A DNA stretch of 64,000 bases from Burkholderia sp. Ac-20365 (GTDB taxonomy: Bacteria > Pseudomonadota > Gammaproteobacteria > Burkholderiales > Burkholderiaceae), in assembly GCF_017104715.1 (NCBI RefSeq), contig NZ_JAAGPI010000002.1, forward strand, positions 620,001 to 684,000, given 5' to 3'. This document shows, in pieces, positions 27,605 to 38,172 of this stretch; within the stretch, counting starts at the first letter, position 1, and each line of letters starts with the position of its first letter. The notes under the pieces are model-generated. The model made no database searches. It was not told the DNA's origin and saw only the letters and a program-made list of their open reading frames with translations. Both the position numbers and the translations under genes were made by a program.

Positions 27605-28090
27605 TCAATCGCGGAAGTTGTTGAAATCGAGCGGCGTGTCGGTCACGTCCTTGCGCAACATGGCGATCACGCTTTGCAGGTCGTCGCGCTTGGTGCCGGT
27701 CACGCGCACGGCGTCGCCCTGAATGCTCGCCTGGACCTTGATCTTGCTGTCCTTCACGAGCTTGACGATTTTCTTCGCCAGATCGCCGGACACACCCTTC
27801 TTCACGGTGACGACCTGCTTGACCTTGTCGCCGCCGATCTTCTCGATCTTGCCGTAGTCGAGGAAGCGCACGTCCACGTTGCGCTTCGCCATTTTGGACA
27901 CCAGCACGTCCTTTACCTGGCCGAGCTTGAATTCATCGTCGGCGAACGCGGTCAGTTCGCGTTCCTTCTGCTCGACGCGGGCGTCCGAGCCCTTGAAGTC
28001 GAAGCGCGTCGAGATTTCCTTGTTGGATTGCTCGATGGCGTTCTTCACTTCGATCATGTTGGCTTCGCAGACGACGTCAAACGATGGCAT
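27605..28090 (-). CDS. yajQ: YajQ family nucleotide-binding protein
   Basis: A small cytoplasmic protein (161 aa) with two ferredoxin-like domains; YajQ homologues bind cyclic di-GMP in Xanthomonas and Pseudomonas. The start [12 protein letters not shown] and the segment [16 protein letters not shown] are diagnostic. Start 28090 is preceded by GGAGAAAG; the longer frame to 28159 has no support. It is divergent from murB. Confidence 0.95.
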   Translation of the reverse strand: MPSFDVVCEANMIEVKNAIEQSNKEISTRFDFKGSDARVEQKERELTAFADDEFKLGQVKDVLVSKMAKRNVDVRFLDYGKIEKIGGDKVKQVVTVKKGVSGDLAKKIVKLVKDSKIKVQASIQGDAVRVTGTKRDDLQSVIAMLRKDVTDTPLDFNNFRD

Positions 28091-28150
28091 TGCTTTCTCC
28101 CATTTGTTTCGGAGCGTGGCGGCGCGCAAGGCTGCGCGCGACGCACTCGC

Positions 28151-28156
28151 TATAAT
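28151..28156 (+). promoter_or_regulatory. TATAAT -10 candidate for murB
   Basis: A perfect TATAAT lies 104 bases before the murB ATG in the yajQ-murB gap. No good -35 is seen at 16-18 bases upstream. Confidence 0.4.
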
Positions 28157-28259
28157 CACGGACCGGTGTCATTTTACCGACGCCTTTCCCTTTTGCCCAA
28201 ACCTCGCGCGGCTTGCATCCTTTCTCGCGGGTCATATCGGGCGCTTGCCAGAACATCTG

Positions 28260-29300
28260 ATGTCCCAGTCCGCTCCGCTGTCGTTTATCGCCGATTTCCC
28301 GCTCAAGCCGCACAACACGTTCGGTTTCGATGTGCGCGCGCGGCTTGCATGCCCTATCGAAAGCGAGGCGCAGCTGCCCGGCGCCGTACGCGATCCGCGT
28401 GCCGCGGGCCTGAAGCGGCTGGTGCTGGGTGGCGGCAGCAATGTCGTGTTGACGGGCGATTTCGACGGTCTCGTGCTCCTGATCGGCTTGCGCGGACGCA
28501 AGCTGGTTCGCGAGGACGACGACGCGTGGTACGTCGAAGCGGCCGCGGGCGAGAACTGGCACGAGTTCGTGTCGTGGACGCTCGCCGAGGGCATGCCCGG
28601 CCTCGAAAATCTCGCGCTGATTCCGGGCACGGTGGGCGCGGCGCCGATCCAGAACATCGGCGCGTACGGGCTGGAGATGTGCGAGCGTTTCGCGTCGCTG
28701 CGCGCCATCGAGCTGGCAACCGGCGAAACCGTCGAACTCGACGCCGATGCTTGCCGGTTCGGCTATCGCGACAGCTACTTCAAGCAGGAAGGGCGCGAGC
28801 GCTTCGTGATCGTATCGGTGACGTTCAGGTTGCCGAAAGCCTGGGTGCCGCGCGCCGGCTATGCGGACATTGCGCGCGAACTGGCTGCCGTCGGCCTGGG
28901 CGATACGACGCCGACGCCCCAAGCGATTTTCGATGCCGTCGTCGCTGTTCGACGCGCCAAGCTGCCCGATCCGATGGCGCTTGGTAACGCGGGGAGTTTC
29001 TTCAAGAATCCTGTGGTCGATGCGACGCAGTTCGATGCGTTGCTCGCGAAAGAGCCGGAGATCGTGTCGTATCGTCAGGCGGATGGACGCGTGAAGCTTG
29101 CCGCCGGCTGGCTGATCGACAAGTGCGGCTGGAAAGGCCGAGCGTTGGGCGCGGCGGGCGTGCATGAGCGGCAGGCGCTGGTGCTGGTGAATCGCGGCGG
29201 CGCGAGCGGGGCGGAAGTGCTCGCGCTCGCCAAGGCGATCCAGCACGATGTCGCGCAGCGCTTTGGCGTGGAGCTGGAGGCCGAGCCTGTCTGTCTGTGA
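28260..29300 (+). CDS. murB: UDP-N-acetylenolpyruvoylglucosamine reductase
   Basis: An FAD enzyme (346 aa) making UDP-MurNAc for peptidoglycan. The FAD motif is [20 protein letters not shown] is conserved, and the proton-donating serine is Ser246 in [10 protein letters not shown]. With the extra insert before this, it is a type I MurB. ATG 28260 (MSQSAPLSF) gives normal length. It converges with argF over a bidirectional terminator. Confidence 0.96.
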   Translation: MSQSAPLSFIADFPLKPHNTFGFDVRARLACPIESEAQLPGAVRDPRAAGLKRLVLGGGSNVVLTGDFDGLVLLIGLRGRKLVREDDDAWYVEAAAGENWHEFVSWTLAEGMPGLENLALIPGTVGAAPIQNIGAYGLEMCERFASLRAIELATGETVELDADACRFGYRDSYFKQEGRERFVIVSVTFRLPKAWVPRAGYADIARELAAVGLGDTTPTPQAIFDAVVAVRRAKLPDPMALGNAGSFFKNPVVDATQFDALLAKEPEIVSYRQADGRVKLAAGWLIDKCGWKGRALGAAGVHERQALVLVNRGGASGAEVLALAKAIQHDVAQRFGVELEAEPVCL

Positions 29301-29324
29301 ATGTGAAGCGAACGTGTCCTGATG

Positions 29325-29355
29325 AAAAAAACGCCGGCTTGAAGCCGGCGTTTTC
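29325..29355. terminator. Bidirectional terminator between murB and argF
   Basis: An A-run, ACGCCGGCTT / GAAGCCGGCGT stem and TTTTC; works for both convergent genes. Confidence 0.9.
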
Positions 29356-29378
29356 ATTTGATCTGGCTGCAGTGAAGC

Positions 29379-30308
29379 TCAGTGATTTAACTTGCCGAGC
29401 AGCAGGAATTCCATCAGCGCCTTCTGCACGTGCAGACGGTTTTCCGCTTCGTCCCACACGACGCTCTGCGGCCCATCGATCACTTCCGCGCTCACTTCTT
29501 CGCCACGATGCGCGGGCAGGCAGTGCATGAAGAGGGCGTCCTTGTTCGCACGCGACATCATGTCGGCATCGACGCACCAGTCCGCGAACGCCTTCTTGCG
29601 CGCTTCGTTTTCGGCCTCGAAGCCCATGCTGGTCCAGACGTCCGTGGTGACGAGGTCCGCGCCCTTGCAGGCTTCGTTCGGATCGTCGAATTCTTCGTAG
29701 AACGGCGCGCTTTCGTCCGCGACCAGCGCGCGGTCGAGCTTGTAGCCCGGCGGCGTGGACAGCCGCAGCTTGAAGCCGAGAATCTGCGCGGCTTCGATCC
29801 ACGTGTACAGCATGTTGTTCGCGTCGCCGACCCACGCGACCGTCTTGCCGCGAATCGGCCCGCGATGCTCGTAATACGTGAAGATGTCGGCCAGCACCTG
29901 GCACGGGTGATACTCGTTCGTCAGACCGTTGATGACAGGCACGCGCGAGTTTTCCGCAAAGCGCTGGATGATGTCCTGGCCGAACGTGCGGATCATGATG
30001 ATGTCGACCATCCGCGAGATGACCTGCGCTGCGTCTTCGATCGGCTCGCCGCGGCCGAGTTGGGTATCGCGCGTGCTCATGAAGACGGCGTGACCGCCGA
30101 GCTGGAAGATGCCCGCTTCGAACGACAGGCGCGTGCGCGTCGAGTTTTTCTCGAAGATCATCGCGAGCGTGCGGTCGTGCAGCGGATGATACGTCTCGTA
30201 GTTCTTGAACTTGCGCTTCAGGATGCGCGCGCGCTCGAGCACGTACTCGTAGTCTTCCAGCGAGAAATCGTTGAACTGCAGATAGTGGCGGATTTTCTTG
30301 GCGGTCAT
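29379..30308 (-). CDS. argF: Ornithine carbamoyltransferase
   Basis: Joins carbamoyl phosphate and ornithine to citrulline in arginine synthesis (309 aa). The carbamoyl-phosphate motif is STRTRLSFE, with HPCQVLAD in the middle and FMHCLPAHRGEEV near the C-terminus. Length and motifs match the anabolic enzyme. The ATG is followed upstream by a 460-base gap and the divergent DUF3579 gene. Confidence 0.96.
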   Translation of the reverse strand: MTAKKIRHYLQFNDFSLEDYEYVLERARILKRKFKNYETYHPLHDRTLAMIFEKNSTRTRLSFEAGIFQLGGHAVFMSTRDTQLGRGEPIEDAAQVISRMVDIIMIRTFGQDIIQRFAENSRVPVINGLTNEYHPCQVLADIFTYYEHRGPIRGKTVAWVGDANNMLYTWIEAAQILGFKLRLSTPPGYKLDRALVADESAPFYEEFDDPNEACKGADLVTTDVWTSMGFEAENEARKKAFADWCVDADMMSRANKDALFMHCLPAHRGEEVSAEVIDGPQSVVWDEAENRLHVQKALMEFLLLGKLNH

Positions 30309-30498
30309 AAAACAAATACGGCGGATTCACCCGGGCGAAGTTGCCGGACTGGGCCGCCGTTGTTTGTGGTAACTCAGTCCAGCATAAAGGATTTTGAATG
30401 TTTTGACGAGTCGGCCAAAAGCTATGTCCCACTTATCGGAACCTGCAAAGGACTGTTCCAGGACGCTTGTGTGCAGTGCGGAAGAACCCTCGCTGCGC

Positions 30499-30504
30499 TA
30501 TAAT
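30499..30504 (+). promoter_or_regulatory. TATAAT -10 candidate in the argF-DUF3579 gap
   Basis: The 460 bases between argF and the DUF3579 gene (30309-30768) hold no gene I can support. A TATAAT lies at 30499-30504, which would give the DUF3579 mRNA a leader of about 260 bases. There is no convincing -35, and I see no riboswitch or tRNA in the leader. Confidence 0.35.
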
Positions 30505-30768
30505 CTCAAAGTTTTCTCAAAGCCCGGCGGGCAGGCTTTACGCTTGCAGGACACGGCTTTCGCGCAATCGCTGGCGCATGCAGTTTCGCCGCGACGTGCG
30601 CCACATGGCTGCTGCCCAAGGCGCCCTCGCTGGCTTGCCACGGCAGGCGAACGGCATACTACGGCTGGTTCGCAGGGTCGCGAGACGTGTTCACACAGCG
30701 TTTTCAGGCAACATCCTTCGCGGGCTCTTTACTGGCAGATCGCCGGGCAGTTACACAGGGTTTCGTAC

Positions 30769-31098
30769 ATGGCCGACACACCCCCAACCGAATATTTCAT
30801 TCAAGGCATCACGTCGAGCGGGCGCAAGTTTCGTCCGAGCGACTGGTCGGAGCGGCTGGCGGGCGTGATGTCGTGTTACGGTCCGGGCGCGAAGGGGCCG
30901 AATGCCCGTCTTCAGTATTCCCATTACGTTCGCCCTACGCTGATCGGCGACGTCAAGGTGGTGATTCTCGATTCGCGCTTGCGGGATATCGAGCCGATGG
31001 CTTTTGATTTCGTGATGAACTTCGCGAAAGACAACGATCTGCTCGTCACCGAGGCCTGCGAGCTTCCGCCTGAACACGAGGCGCGCAAGGCGCCGTAA
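30769..31098 (+). CDS. DUF3579 family protein
   Basis: A 109-aa protein of unknown function found mainly in beta-proteobacteria beside argF and rpsT. It starts MADTPPTEYFIQGITSSGRKFRPSDW and contains GDVKVVILDSRLRDIEPMAFDFV. No membrane segment or catalytic motif is visible. ATG 30769 was chosen for the family-like start; the frame is open upstream to 30394 but the sequence there is arginine-rich and unconserved-looking. Confidence 0.88.
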   Translation: MADTPPTEYFIQGITSSGRKFRPSDWSERLAGVMSCYGPGAKGPNARLQYSHYVRPTLIGDVKVVILDSRLRDIEPMAFDFVMNFAKDNDLLVTEACELPPEHEARKAP

Positions 31099-31126
31099 GG
31101 TGTGAGCGTAGAGAAGCAGACAATGG

Positions 31127-31149
31127 AACCCGCATCGGCGGGTTTTTTT
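31127..31149 (+). terminator. Terminator of the DUF3579 gene
   Basis: AACCCGC / GCGGGTT stem with a 4-base loop and seven Ts. Confidence 0.9.
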
Positions 31150-31182
31150 GTGTCCGCGTGCGTAGCAGATGCGAGCGCAAAC

Positions 31183-31209
31183 AAAAAAGCCCGCAAAAGC
31201 GGGCTTTCA
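31183..31209 (-). terminator. Terminator of rpsT
   Basis: Read leftward, GAAAGCCCGC / GCGGGC stem with a 4-base loop is followed by a T-run, 55 bases after the rpsT stop. Confidence 0.9.
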
Positions 31210-31264
31210 TGACGCAGCGGAAACAGGAAGCAGCCCGCGCGAGCGAGCTGCCGGATTCGTGAAA

Positions 31265-31543
31265 TTACTGCGCTGCGGGCGCTTGCAGACCCTTGATGGC
31301 TGCAGCGAGGCGGCTCTTATGGCGAGCTGCCTTGTTCTTGTGAACGATTTTCTTGTCGGCAATGATGTCCAGCGTCTTCGCCGATGCCTTGAAGATTTCA
31401 GCGGCTTGCGCTGCGTCGCCGGCTTCGATTGCCTTGCGGACAGCCTTGACAGCCGTGCGGTACTTCGAGCGCAGCGCCGAGTTGTGCGAATTTGCCTTGG
31501 CGGCTTGGCGGGCGCGCTTGCGTGCTTGTGCGGTGTTAGCCAT
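31265..31543 (-). CDS. rpsT: 30S ribosomal protein S20
   Basis: A 92-aa basic helical protein of the small ribosomal subunit that binds 16S rRNA. It begins [16 protein letters not shown] and contains [23 protein letters not shown], as in other S20 proteins. It is a single-gene unit with its own terminator and a likely promoter about 190 bases upstream, leaving a long leader where S20 autoregulation could act. Confidence 0.98.
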   Translation of the reverse strand: MANTAQARKRARQAAKANSHNSALRSKYRTAVKAVRKAIEAGDAAQAAEIFKASAKTLDIIADKKIVHKNKAARHKSRLAAAIKGLQAPAAQ

Positions 31544-31729
31544 GACGGTTCCTTATCCTGTTCCTGTTTCCAGTGCCTGCTTTCAAGTGAAGGGCAGGCG
31601 CTGCTTTAGATCGAACCCCTGAGAGCGATTGCCCAAGGGCGCAAATAGACAAACGAAACTACGTGGAATCCCGCTCATTCTGACCCGGGTTGAGTGAGGC
31701 AGAAAGGTTTGCGAGCTTCGAAACCGGCG

Positions 31730-31759
31730 ATTATAGCAACAAAATCAGATACGTGGCAA
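31730..31759 (-). promoter_or_regulatory. Probable rpsT promoter
   Basis: Read leftward: TTGCCA, an 18-base spacer, then TATAAT (reverse of 31730-31735). It lies about 190 bases before rpsT. The rest of the 31544-32010 gap shows only the murJ -10. Confidence 0.6.
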
Positions 31760-31995
31760 CCGCGCGGTGTGACGGTGTTGCCGGCGGACTCGTAAAGCGG
31801 TTGGCTGCTGTCACCGTTTTGCCTCGAGCGCGGCAATGCGCGGGCAGGGCATCCCAACGCGCGAGGGCGCGTCGAGCAAGAAGTTTCCTCACAAATTCGC
31901 CTGCAAATCGAACGTCTTTGCTGCAAATCGGTCCCAAACGCTTCGAATTGCCACGAATCGTGCCTCTGACATGCTGAGCGCCCTGGGCGCACCCG

Positions 31996-32001
31996 TATAA
32001 T
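31996..32001 (+). promoter_or_regulatory. TATAAT 9 bases before the murJ ATG
   Basis: A perfect TATAAT ends 9 bases before the murJ start, so transcription would begin only a few bases before the ATG. No Shine-Dalgarno sequence lies between. This fits a nearly leaderless mRNA. The -35 is weak. Confidence 0.5.
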
Positions 32002-32010
32002 AAGCGCCCC

Positions 32011-33561
32011 ATGAATCTATTCCGAGCCCTGCTGACGGTCAGCGGCTTCACGTTGCTTTCGCGCGTGACCGGACTGGCCCGCGAAACCCTGATTGCCCGC
32101 GCTTTCGGCGCGAGTCAATACACCGACGCGTTCTACGTCGCGTTCCGCATCCCGAACCTGCTGCGCCGCATTTCCGCGGAAGGCGCGTTCTCGCAGGCCT
32201 TCGTGCCGATCCTTGCCGAGTTCAAGAATCAGCAGGGCCACGACGCGACCAAGGCGCTCGTCGATGCCACGTCGACCGTGCTCGCGTGGGCGCTTGCCGT
32301 GCTGTCGCTGCTCGGTGTGGCGGGCGCGACGTGGGTCGTGCTGGTGGTCGCTTCCGGCCTGCGCAGCGACGGCCAGGCGTTCACGCTCGCCGTGTCGATG
32401 ACGCGGATCATGTTCCCTTACATCGTGTTCATCTCGCTGACGTCGCTGGCGTCGGGCGTGCTGAATACGTACAAGAACTTCTCGTTGCCCGCGTTCGCGC
32501 CCGTGCTGCTGAACGTCGCGTTCATCATCGCAGCCGTGTTCGTCGCGCCGCTGATGAAAGTGCCCGTGTTCGCGCTCGCGTGGGCCGTGATTGCGGGCGG
32601 TATCGCGCAGTTCATCGTGCAGCTGCCGGGGCTGAAGAAGATCGACATGATCCCGCGCATCGGGCTCAATCCGCTCAAGGCGCTCGCGCATCGCGGCGTG
32701 AAGCGCGTGCTCGCGAAGATGGTGCCGGCGATGTTCGCTGTCTCCGTTGCGCAGATCAGCCTGATCATCAACACGAATATCGCATCGCACATCGGGCCGG
32801 GTGCCGTGTCGTGGATCAACTACGCCGACCGTCTGATGGAGTTCCCGACCGCGCTCCTCGGTGTCGCGCTTGGCACGATCCTGCTGCCGAGCCTGTCGAA
32901 GGCGCACGTCGACGCCGACGCGCACGAATACTCGGCGCTGCTCGACTGGGGCTTGCGCGTGACATTCCTGCTCGCCGCGCCGAGCGCTATCGCATTGTTC
33001 TTCTTCGCCGAACCGCTGACGGCCACGCTGTTCCACTATGGCAAGTTCGATGGCAATGCTGTGGTGATGGTGGGGCGCGCGCTTGCTGCGTACGGCATCG
33101 GCCTGATCGGCATCATCCTGATCAAGATTCTTGCGCCCGGCTTCTATGCGAAGCAGGACATCAAGACGCCTGTGAAGATCGGCGTCTTCGTGCTGGTGAT
33201 GACCCAGGTGAGCAACTATGTGTTCGTGCCGATTTTCTCGCACGCAGGCCTGACGCTGTCGATCGGGCTGGGTGCCTGCGTGAACGCGTTGTGCCTGTTC
33301 ATCGGCTTGCGGCGGCGCGGCATCTATATGCCGTCGTCGGGCTGGGCGGTGTTTTTCGTGCAGCTGATTGGCGCGTGTCTCGTGCTCGCCGGCGTGATGC
33401 ACTGGTTCGCGACCAGCTTCGACTGGATCGGCATGCACGCCGAGCCGGTGCGGCGCATGGTGCTGCTTGCCGCGTCACTCGTGCTGTTCGCGGCGCTATA
33501 TTTCGGTATGCTCTGGCTGATGGGCTTCAAATACGCGTATTTCAGAAGGCGAGCGAAGTGA
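32011..33561 (+). CDS. murJ: Lipid II flippase MurJ
   Basis: An essential inner-membrane protein (516 aa, about 14 hydrophobic segments) of the MviN/MOP family that flips lipid II for peptidoglycan synthesis. The N-terminus MNLFRALLTVSGFTLLSRVTG and the following ARETLIARAFGAS, FRIPNLLRRISAEGAFSQAF are diagnostic. It carries no ribosome site and sits just after a TATAAT. The stop overlaps a GTG that could start the next gene. Confidence 0.96.
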   Translation: MNLFRALLTVSGFTLLSRVTGLARETLIARAFGASQYTDAFYVAFRIPNLLRRISAEGAFSQAFVPILAEFKNQQGHDATKALVDATSTVLAWALAVLSLLGVAGATWVVLVVASGLRSDGQAFTLAVSMTRIMFPYIVFISLTSLASGVLNTYKNFSLPAFAPVLLNVAFIIAAVFVAPLMKVPVFALAWAVIAGGIAQFIVQLPGLKKIDMIPRIGLNPLKALAHRGVKRVLAKMVPAMFAVSVAQISLIINTNIASHIGPGAVSWINYADRLMEFPTALLGVALGTILLPSLSKAHVDADAHEYSALLDWGLRVTFLLAAPSAIALFFFAEPLTATLFHYGKFDGNAVVMVGRALAAYGIGLIGIILIKILAPGFYAKQDIKTPVKIGVFVLVMTQVSNYVFVPIFSHAGLTLSIGLGACVNALCLFIGLRRRGIYMPSSGWAVFFVQLIGACLVLAGVMHWFATSFDWIGMHAEPVRRMVLLAASLVLFAALYFGMLWLMGFKYAYFRRRAK

Positions 33562-33566
33562 TCACG

Positions 33567-34409
33567 ATGACCCGGGTTCTCGACTATTTCAGCGCGCTCG
33601 TCGCCGAGGACGATGGGCTTCCGCTCACGGAAGCGGCGCTTTCGCTCGCGCAGGACGCTTATCCCGATCTCGATCTTCAAGCGGTGCTCGCGGAGATCGA
33701 CGAGCTTACGCTACGCGTCAAACGACGCATTCCGGACGACGCCGACATCCAGCAGCGCGTCGGCATTCTGAATCGCTACTTCTTCCGCGAACTCGGTTTC
33801 GCGGCGAACGTCAACGATTACTACGACCCGGACAACAGCCATCTGAACATGGTGCTCAAGCGTCGGCGCGGCATTCCGATTTCGCTGGCCGTGCTGTATC
33901 TGGAGATGGCGTCGCAGGTCGATATTCCTGTGCGCGGCGTAGCGTTTCCGGGGCATTTTCTGCTGCGCATCACATTGCCCGAAGGCGACGCGATGATCGA
34001 TCCGACCACGGGGCATCCGCTGACGGAAGCAGAAATGGTCGAGATGCTCGAGCCTTACGTGGCGAAAGCGGGTGAATCGGTGAGCCGCGCGCTGCGCATG
34101 TTGCTGCAACCGGCCACGCGCCGCGAGATCATCGCGCGCATGCTGCGCAACCTGAAGGCAACGTATCTCCAAACCGAACGCTGGCAGCGGATGCTCGCGG
34201 TGCAGCAGCGGCTTGTGATTCTGCTGCCGGACAGCATCGAGGAAGTGCGCGATCGGGGCTTTGCGTATGCGCGGCTCGATTATTTGCGGCCGGCGCTTGA
34301 AGACCTTGAACGCTATCTGGGCGATCGCCCGGATGCTGAAGATGCGACCGTCGTCGAATCGCAATTGCACGAATTGCGGCAGCGCACGCAGCACAACGAT
34401 CGCGATTGA
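33567..34409 (+). CDS. SirB1 family protein (transglutaminase-like with TPR)
   Basis: A 280-aa cytoplasmic protein with a transglutaminase-like domain (GIPISLAVLYLEMASQVDIPVRGVAFPGHFLLR, about residues 95-130) and a C-terminal TPR-like region (TYLQTERWQRMLAVQQRLVIL). The family is widespread and its function is not established. ATG 33567 is used; GTG 33558 would overlap the murJ stop. It is co-transcribed with murJ. Confidence 0.88.
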   Translation: MTRVLDYFSALVAEDDGLPLTEAALSLAQDAYPDLDLQAVLAEIDELTLRVKRRIPDDADIQQRVGILNRYFFRELGFAANVNDYYDPDNSHLNMVLKRRRGIPISLAVLYLEMASQVDIPVRGVAFPGHFLLRITLPEGDAMIDPTTGHPLTEAEMVEMLEPYVAKAGESVSRALRMLLQPATRREIIARMLRNLKATYLQTERWQRMLAVQQRLVILLPDSIEEVRDRGFAYARLDYLRPALEDLERYLGDRPDAEDATVVESQLHELRQRTQHNDRD

Positions 34410-34439
34410 TCGGCTGCTCCAGACCGCTGCTTTAAAAAG

Positions 34440-34475
34440 AAACGCCTGCGTAAAACACTACGCAGGCGTTTTTAT
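34440..34475. terminator. Terminator after the SirB1 gene
   Basis: A 12-base stem (AACGCCTGCGTA / TACGCAGGCGTT), a short loop and TTTTT; flanking A residues let it also serve the opposing SDR gene. Confidence 0.92.
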
Positions 34476-34514
34476 TTGGGCGTCGTCGTTTAGTACAACG
34501 CGAGGCGCGAGCGG

Positions 34515-35273
34515 TTACTTCGGCTGCATGCGGATCGCGCCGTCCAGACGGATCACTTCGCCGTTGAGCATCGGGTTATCGAAGATCTGCTTGACGAGCA
34601 TGGCGTACTCATCCGGTTTGCCGAGGCGCGGCGGGAACGGCACCATCGCGCCGAGCGCGTCCTGAACTTCCTGCGGCATGCCGAGCAGCATCGGCGTTTC
34701 GAAGATGCCGGGCGCAATCGTCATCACGCGAATGGCGTTGCGCGAGAGATCACGCGCGATCGGCAGGGTCATGCCCGCGACGCCTGCTTTCGATGCCGCA
34801 TAAGCCGCTTGCCCGATCTGCCCGTCGAACGCGGCGACAGATGCCGTATTGACGATCACGCCGCGCTCGCCGAGCGCATTCGGTTCGAGCTTCGACATTT
34901 CGGCGGCAGCGAGGCGAATCATGTTGAACGTGCCGACGAGATTGATCGACACCGTGCGTGCAAACGAGTGCAGCGGATGCGGTCCGTCCTTGCCGACTGT
35001 TTTCATCGCTGGCGCGACGCCCGCGCAATTGACGAGGCCGCGCAGTGCGCCGAGTTTCGTTGCCGCTTCGACGGCGAGCGCGCCATCGTCTTCGCGGCTC
35101 ACGTCGCATTTGACAAACACGCCGCCGAGTTCCTGCGCGAGCGCTGTGCCTGTTTCCTGGTTCAGGTCCGCGAGCACGACCTTGCCGCCGTTTTGCGCGA
35201 AGAGTCGCGCTGTTGCCGCGCCGAGGCCGGATGCGCCGCCTGTGACCAGGAACACGTTGTTCTTGATGTCCAT
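34515..35273 (-). CDS. SDR 3-hydroxyacyl-CoA dehydrogenase (HSD10-like)
   Basis: A 252-aa NAD-dependent short-chain dehydrogenase. The cofactor motif is TGGASGLG near residue 12 and the active site is YAASKAG. The tract [16 protein letters not shown] with [14 protein letters not shown] is typical of type II 3-hydroxyacyl-CoA dehydrogenases that resemble HSD17B10, so oxidation of (S)-3-hydroxyacyl-CoA in fatty or branched acid breakdown is likely. It stands alone; repeat copy 4 lies about 100 bases upstream of its start. Confidence 0.88.
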   Translation of the reverse strand: MDIKNNVFLVTGGASGLGAATARLFAQNGGKVVLADLNQETGTALAQELGGVFVKCDVSREDDGALAVEAATKLGALRGLVNCAGVAPAMKTVGKDGPHPLHSFARTVSINLVGTFNMIRLAAAEMSKLEPNALGERGVIVNTASVAAFDGQIGQAAYAASKAGVAGMTLPIARDLSRNAIRVMTIAPGIFETPMLLGMPQEVQDALGAMVPFPPRLGKPDEYAMLVKQIFDNPMLNGEVIRLDGAIRMQPK

Positions 35274-35368
35274 GTCTTCTCCTTGATTGGATGCGTGAAT
35301 CGCGGGATTTGGAATTGTTGTCGCTGGATGATTTTAACGGCTGGGCGTTAAAGTGCGTGGGTGGGGAG

Positions 35369-35411
35369 TTGGTTTGGTTTTGCTTGGTTTGGTTTGGTTT
35401 GGTTTGGTTTG
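35369..35411 (+). repeat. GGTTT tract at the left end of repeat copy 4
   Basis: Tandem GGTTT/GGTTTT units directly before the left end of copy 4. Here the left neighbour is the 5' end of an SDR gene and not a converging 3' end, so the tract cannot be explained by the reading direction of that gene. Confidence 0.85.
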
Positions 35412-35416
35412 CTTTT

Positions 35417-36070
35417 CGCTGGCATCCGCGTTGTGATGTACCCCTTCAGGCGTTGCCCCTGTGCGGGGCGGCACTTACTTTCTTTGCCGCCGCAAAGAAA
35501 GTAAGCAAAGAAAGCGGGCTAACACCGCCCGTGCTTGACCATCGCCTGAGGGCCCCCAACAGTTCCTCCGCTTCACACGGCAATCTGCCAATCGTTGCCC
35601 GTTGCCAGCGCTTCGGCTAAGCGCCTCACCCGCTTCAATCACCCGTAGCGCAGCCAGAGGCAGCGAACGGTCACGGCCGCCCAGGTGGCAAACTGTGTGT
35701 AGGTCGCAGTACTTCACACGTCAGCGTTCCTTCGACACCGATCGTGTTTTTCAGTCCGGAGTGAAGCGCGTACGCAGCGAAAGCCTACACACAGTTTGCC
35801 GCGAGAGAACGTGGGAGATGCGATCGCGCATGTGGCGACGGGGGAGTGTGAAGCGGGTGAGGCGCTCAATAAGAGCGCTGGCAGCGGGCATCGAGAAGAA
35901 TGCTGTCGCGGACAGGACGGGGCCGTTGGGGGCCCGTGGGCAACTACAAGAACTGGCGGTGTTCAGCGGCTTTCTTTTGCCTACTTTTCTTTGCCGCGGC
36001 AAAGAAAAGTAGGTGCCGCCCCGCACAGGGGCGACGCTTGAAGGGGTACATCACAACGCGGATGCCAGCG
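35417..36070. repeat. 655-bp palindromic intergenic repeat, copy 4 (inverted)
   Basis: A 654-bp copy with the S-type inner palindrome on the left and L-type on the right, the orientation of copy 2. It is the only copy not between convergent genes: adk (minus) ends 48 bases to the right and the SDR gene (minus) starts about 140 bases to the left, so it separates two genes of the same direction. CCAGCGTCGCAAGACA lies just outside its right end (36090-36105). Confidence 0.92.
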
Positions 36071-36118
36071 AAAACACAAGCACACCACCCCAGCGTCGCA
36101 AGACAAACAAAAACCTAC

Positions 36119-36799
<681 letters not shown>

Positions 36800-37043
36800 C
36801 TATGTCAATTCTGTTTGGCGTGCCGCGAGTCATTGAATGCATGACGCGGTCGACGCTCTTGATTCTTTGTTGCCGCTGTTGATACCGGGCAGCTTTTCAC
36901 TACCGGCTTCGCGCTGCACGCACTACGCGGCGCTGCGAAACAAACGGCACAACATGCGGATTAAAAACGGGCGAATGGTGATATCGATCAATGCGCATCG
37001 ATATCGGATGAATCGCGCGAACGATCGATTATGCCATGGCTTT

Positions 37044-37847
37044 TTACGCTGACGACCCGAAAAACGCCTGTACGCGGGCCAGATCGTCCGGTGTGTCGAC
37101 ACCCGGCAGCGGCGCGTCGTGCGTGACGAGCACCGCAATGTGCTCGCCATGCCACATCGCGCGCAGCTGTTCGAGCGCTTCGGCCTGCTCGATAGGGGAG
37201 ATCGACAGACTCGGGTAAGTACGGAGGAACTTCGCGCGATACGCGTACAGCCCGATATGCCGGTAGACGGCAGCGGGTGCAGGCGGGGCGGGCATCTGCG
37301 CGACATTCGGCCAGTGGGGCTGGTACGCGTCGCGGACCCATGGAATCGGCGCGCGCGAGAAGTACAGCGCGACACCGCGTGCATCGAGCACGACCTTGAC
37401 GACGTTCGGATTGAACACTTCCGCCGGTTCGTGGATCGGATGCGCGGCCGTTGCGATCGCCGCGCCTTGCGTTGCCGCGAGGTGCGACGCTACGCCGCGC
37501 ACCAGCGCGGGATCGATCAGCGGCTCATCGCCCTGCACGTTGACGACGATCGTCTCGTCGCTCCAGCCGTAATGCGCCGCCACTTCAGCGAGACGGTCGG
37601 TGCCCGACGGATGATCGGCGCGCGTCATCATCGCGTCGATGCCATGCGCGCGCGCGACGTCGTACACGGACTGCGCGTCGGTCGCCACCAGCACCTGCTG
37701 CGCGCCCGATTCGAGCGCGCGTTCCGCGACGCGCACGACCATCGGCTTGCCGCCGATATCGGCGAGCGGCTTGTTCGGCAGACGCGTCGAAGCGAGGCGC
37801 GCCGGGACGACGGCGATAAAGGGCGGAGTGGACTGGGTCTGGTTCAT
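37044..37847 (-). CDS. kdsB: 3-deoxy-manno-octulosonate cytidylyltransferase
   Basis: Activates KDO as CMP-KDO for LPS inner-core synthesis (267 aa). The nucleotidyl-transfer motif is [20 protein letters not shown] at residues about 15-34, with [10 protein letters not shown] in the middle. It is in the lpxK-trm112-kdsB run, joining lipid A and KDO steps. Confidence 0.96.
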   Translation of the reverse strand: MNQTQSTPPFIAVVPARLASTRLPNKPLADIGGKPMVVRVAERALESGAQQVLVATDAQSVYDVARAHGIDAMMTRADHPSGTDRLAEVAAHYGWSDETIVVNVQGDEPLIDPALVRGVASHLAATQGAAIATAAHPIHEPAEVFNPNVVKVVLDARGVALYFSRAPIPWVRDAYQPHWPNVAQMPAPPAPAAVYRHIGLYAYRAKFLRTYPSLSISPIEQAEALEQLRAMWHGEHIAVLVTHDAPLPGVDTPDDLARVQAFFGSSA

Positions 37848-37968
37848 CGGAAGCGTGACGTCAAGCCTTGCGAGGGCCGAGAAAAATGCGCCGCCTGGAC
37901 GGCGGCGCAGTGTGCGAATTCAGTGAGAGCATGCGCGCAACGAGAGATTCGATGCGACGCTCAGACGC

Positions 37969-38172
37969 TCAGGCAACCGAGCCCGGGTTCAGGTCGACGG
38001 GCGTGCCTTCGACCGTTTGCCGCGCTTCGTCGACCAGCATCACGGGGATGCCGTCGCGGATCGGATACGCGAGCTTGTCTGCATTGCAGATCAGTTCCTG
38101 CGCGGCGCGGTCGTAGCTGAGCGGGCCCTTGCAGATCGGGCAAACGAGAATTTCAAGCAGGCGAGCGTCCAC
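37969..38172 (-). CDS. Trm112/YcaR family small protein
   Basis: A 67-aa protein of the Trm112 family (YcaR in E. coli): [16 protein letters not shown], then [20 protein letters not shown]. The likely start is GTG 38172 (shown as the family start VDARLLEIL), overlapping lpxK by 20 bases. In many bacteria this gene lies between lpxK and kdsB, as here. Role is not firmly known; Trm112 proteins support methyltransferases. Confidence 0.9.
   Translation of the reverse strand: MDARLLEILVCPICKGPLSYDRAAQELICNADKLAYPIRDGIPVMLVDEARQTVEGTPVDLNPGSVA

Noticed and set aside
31544..31729. tRNA or small RNA gene in the rpsT leader and in 30309-30768
   Set aside because: No cloverleaf or conserved T-loop sequence was found on either strand.
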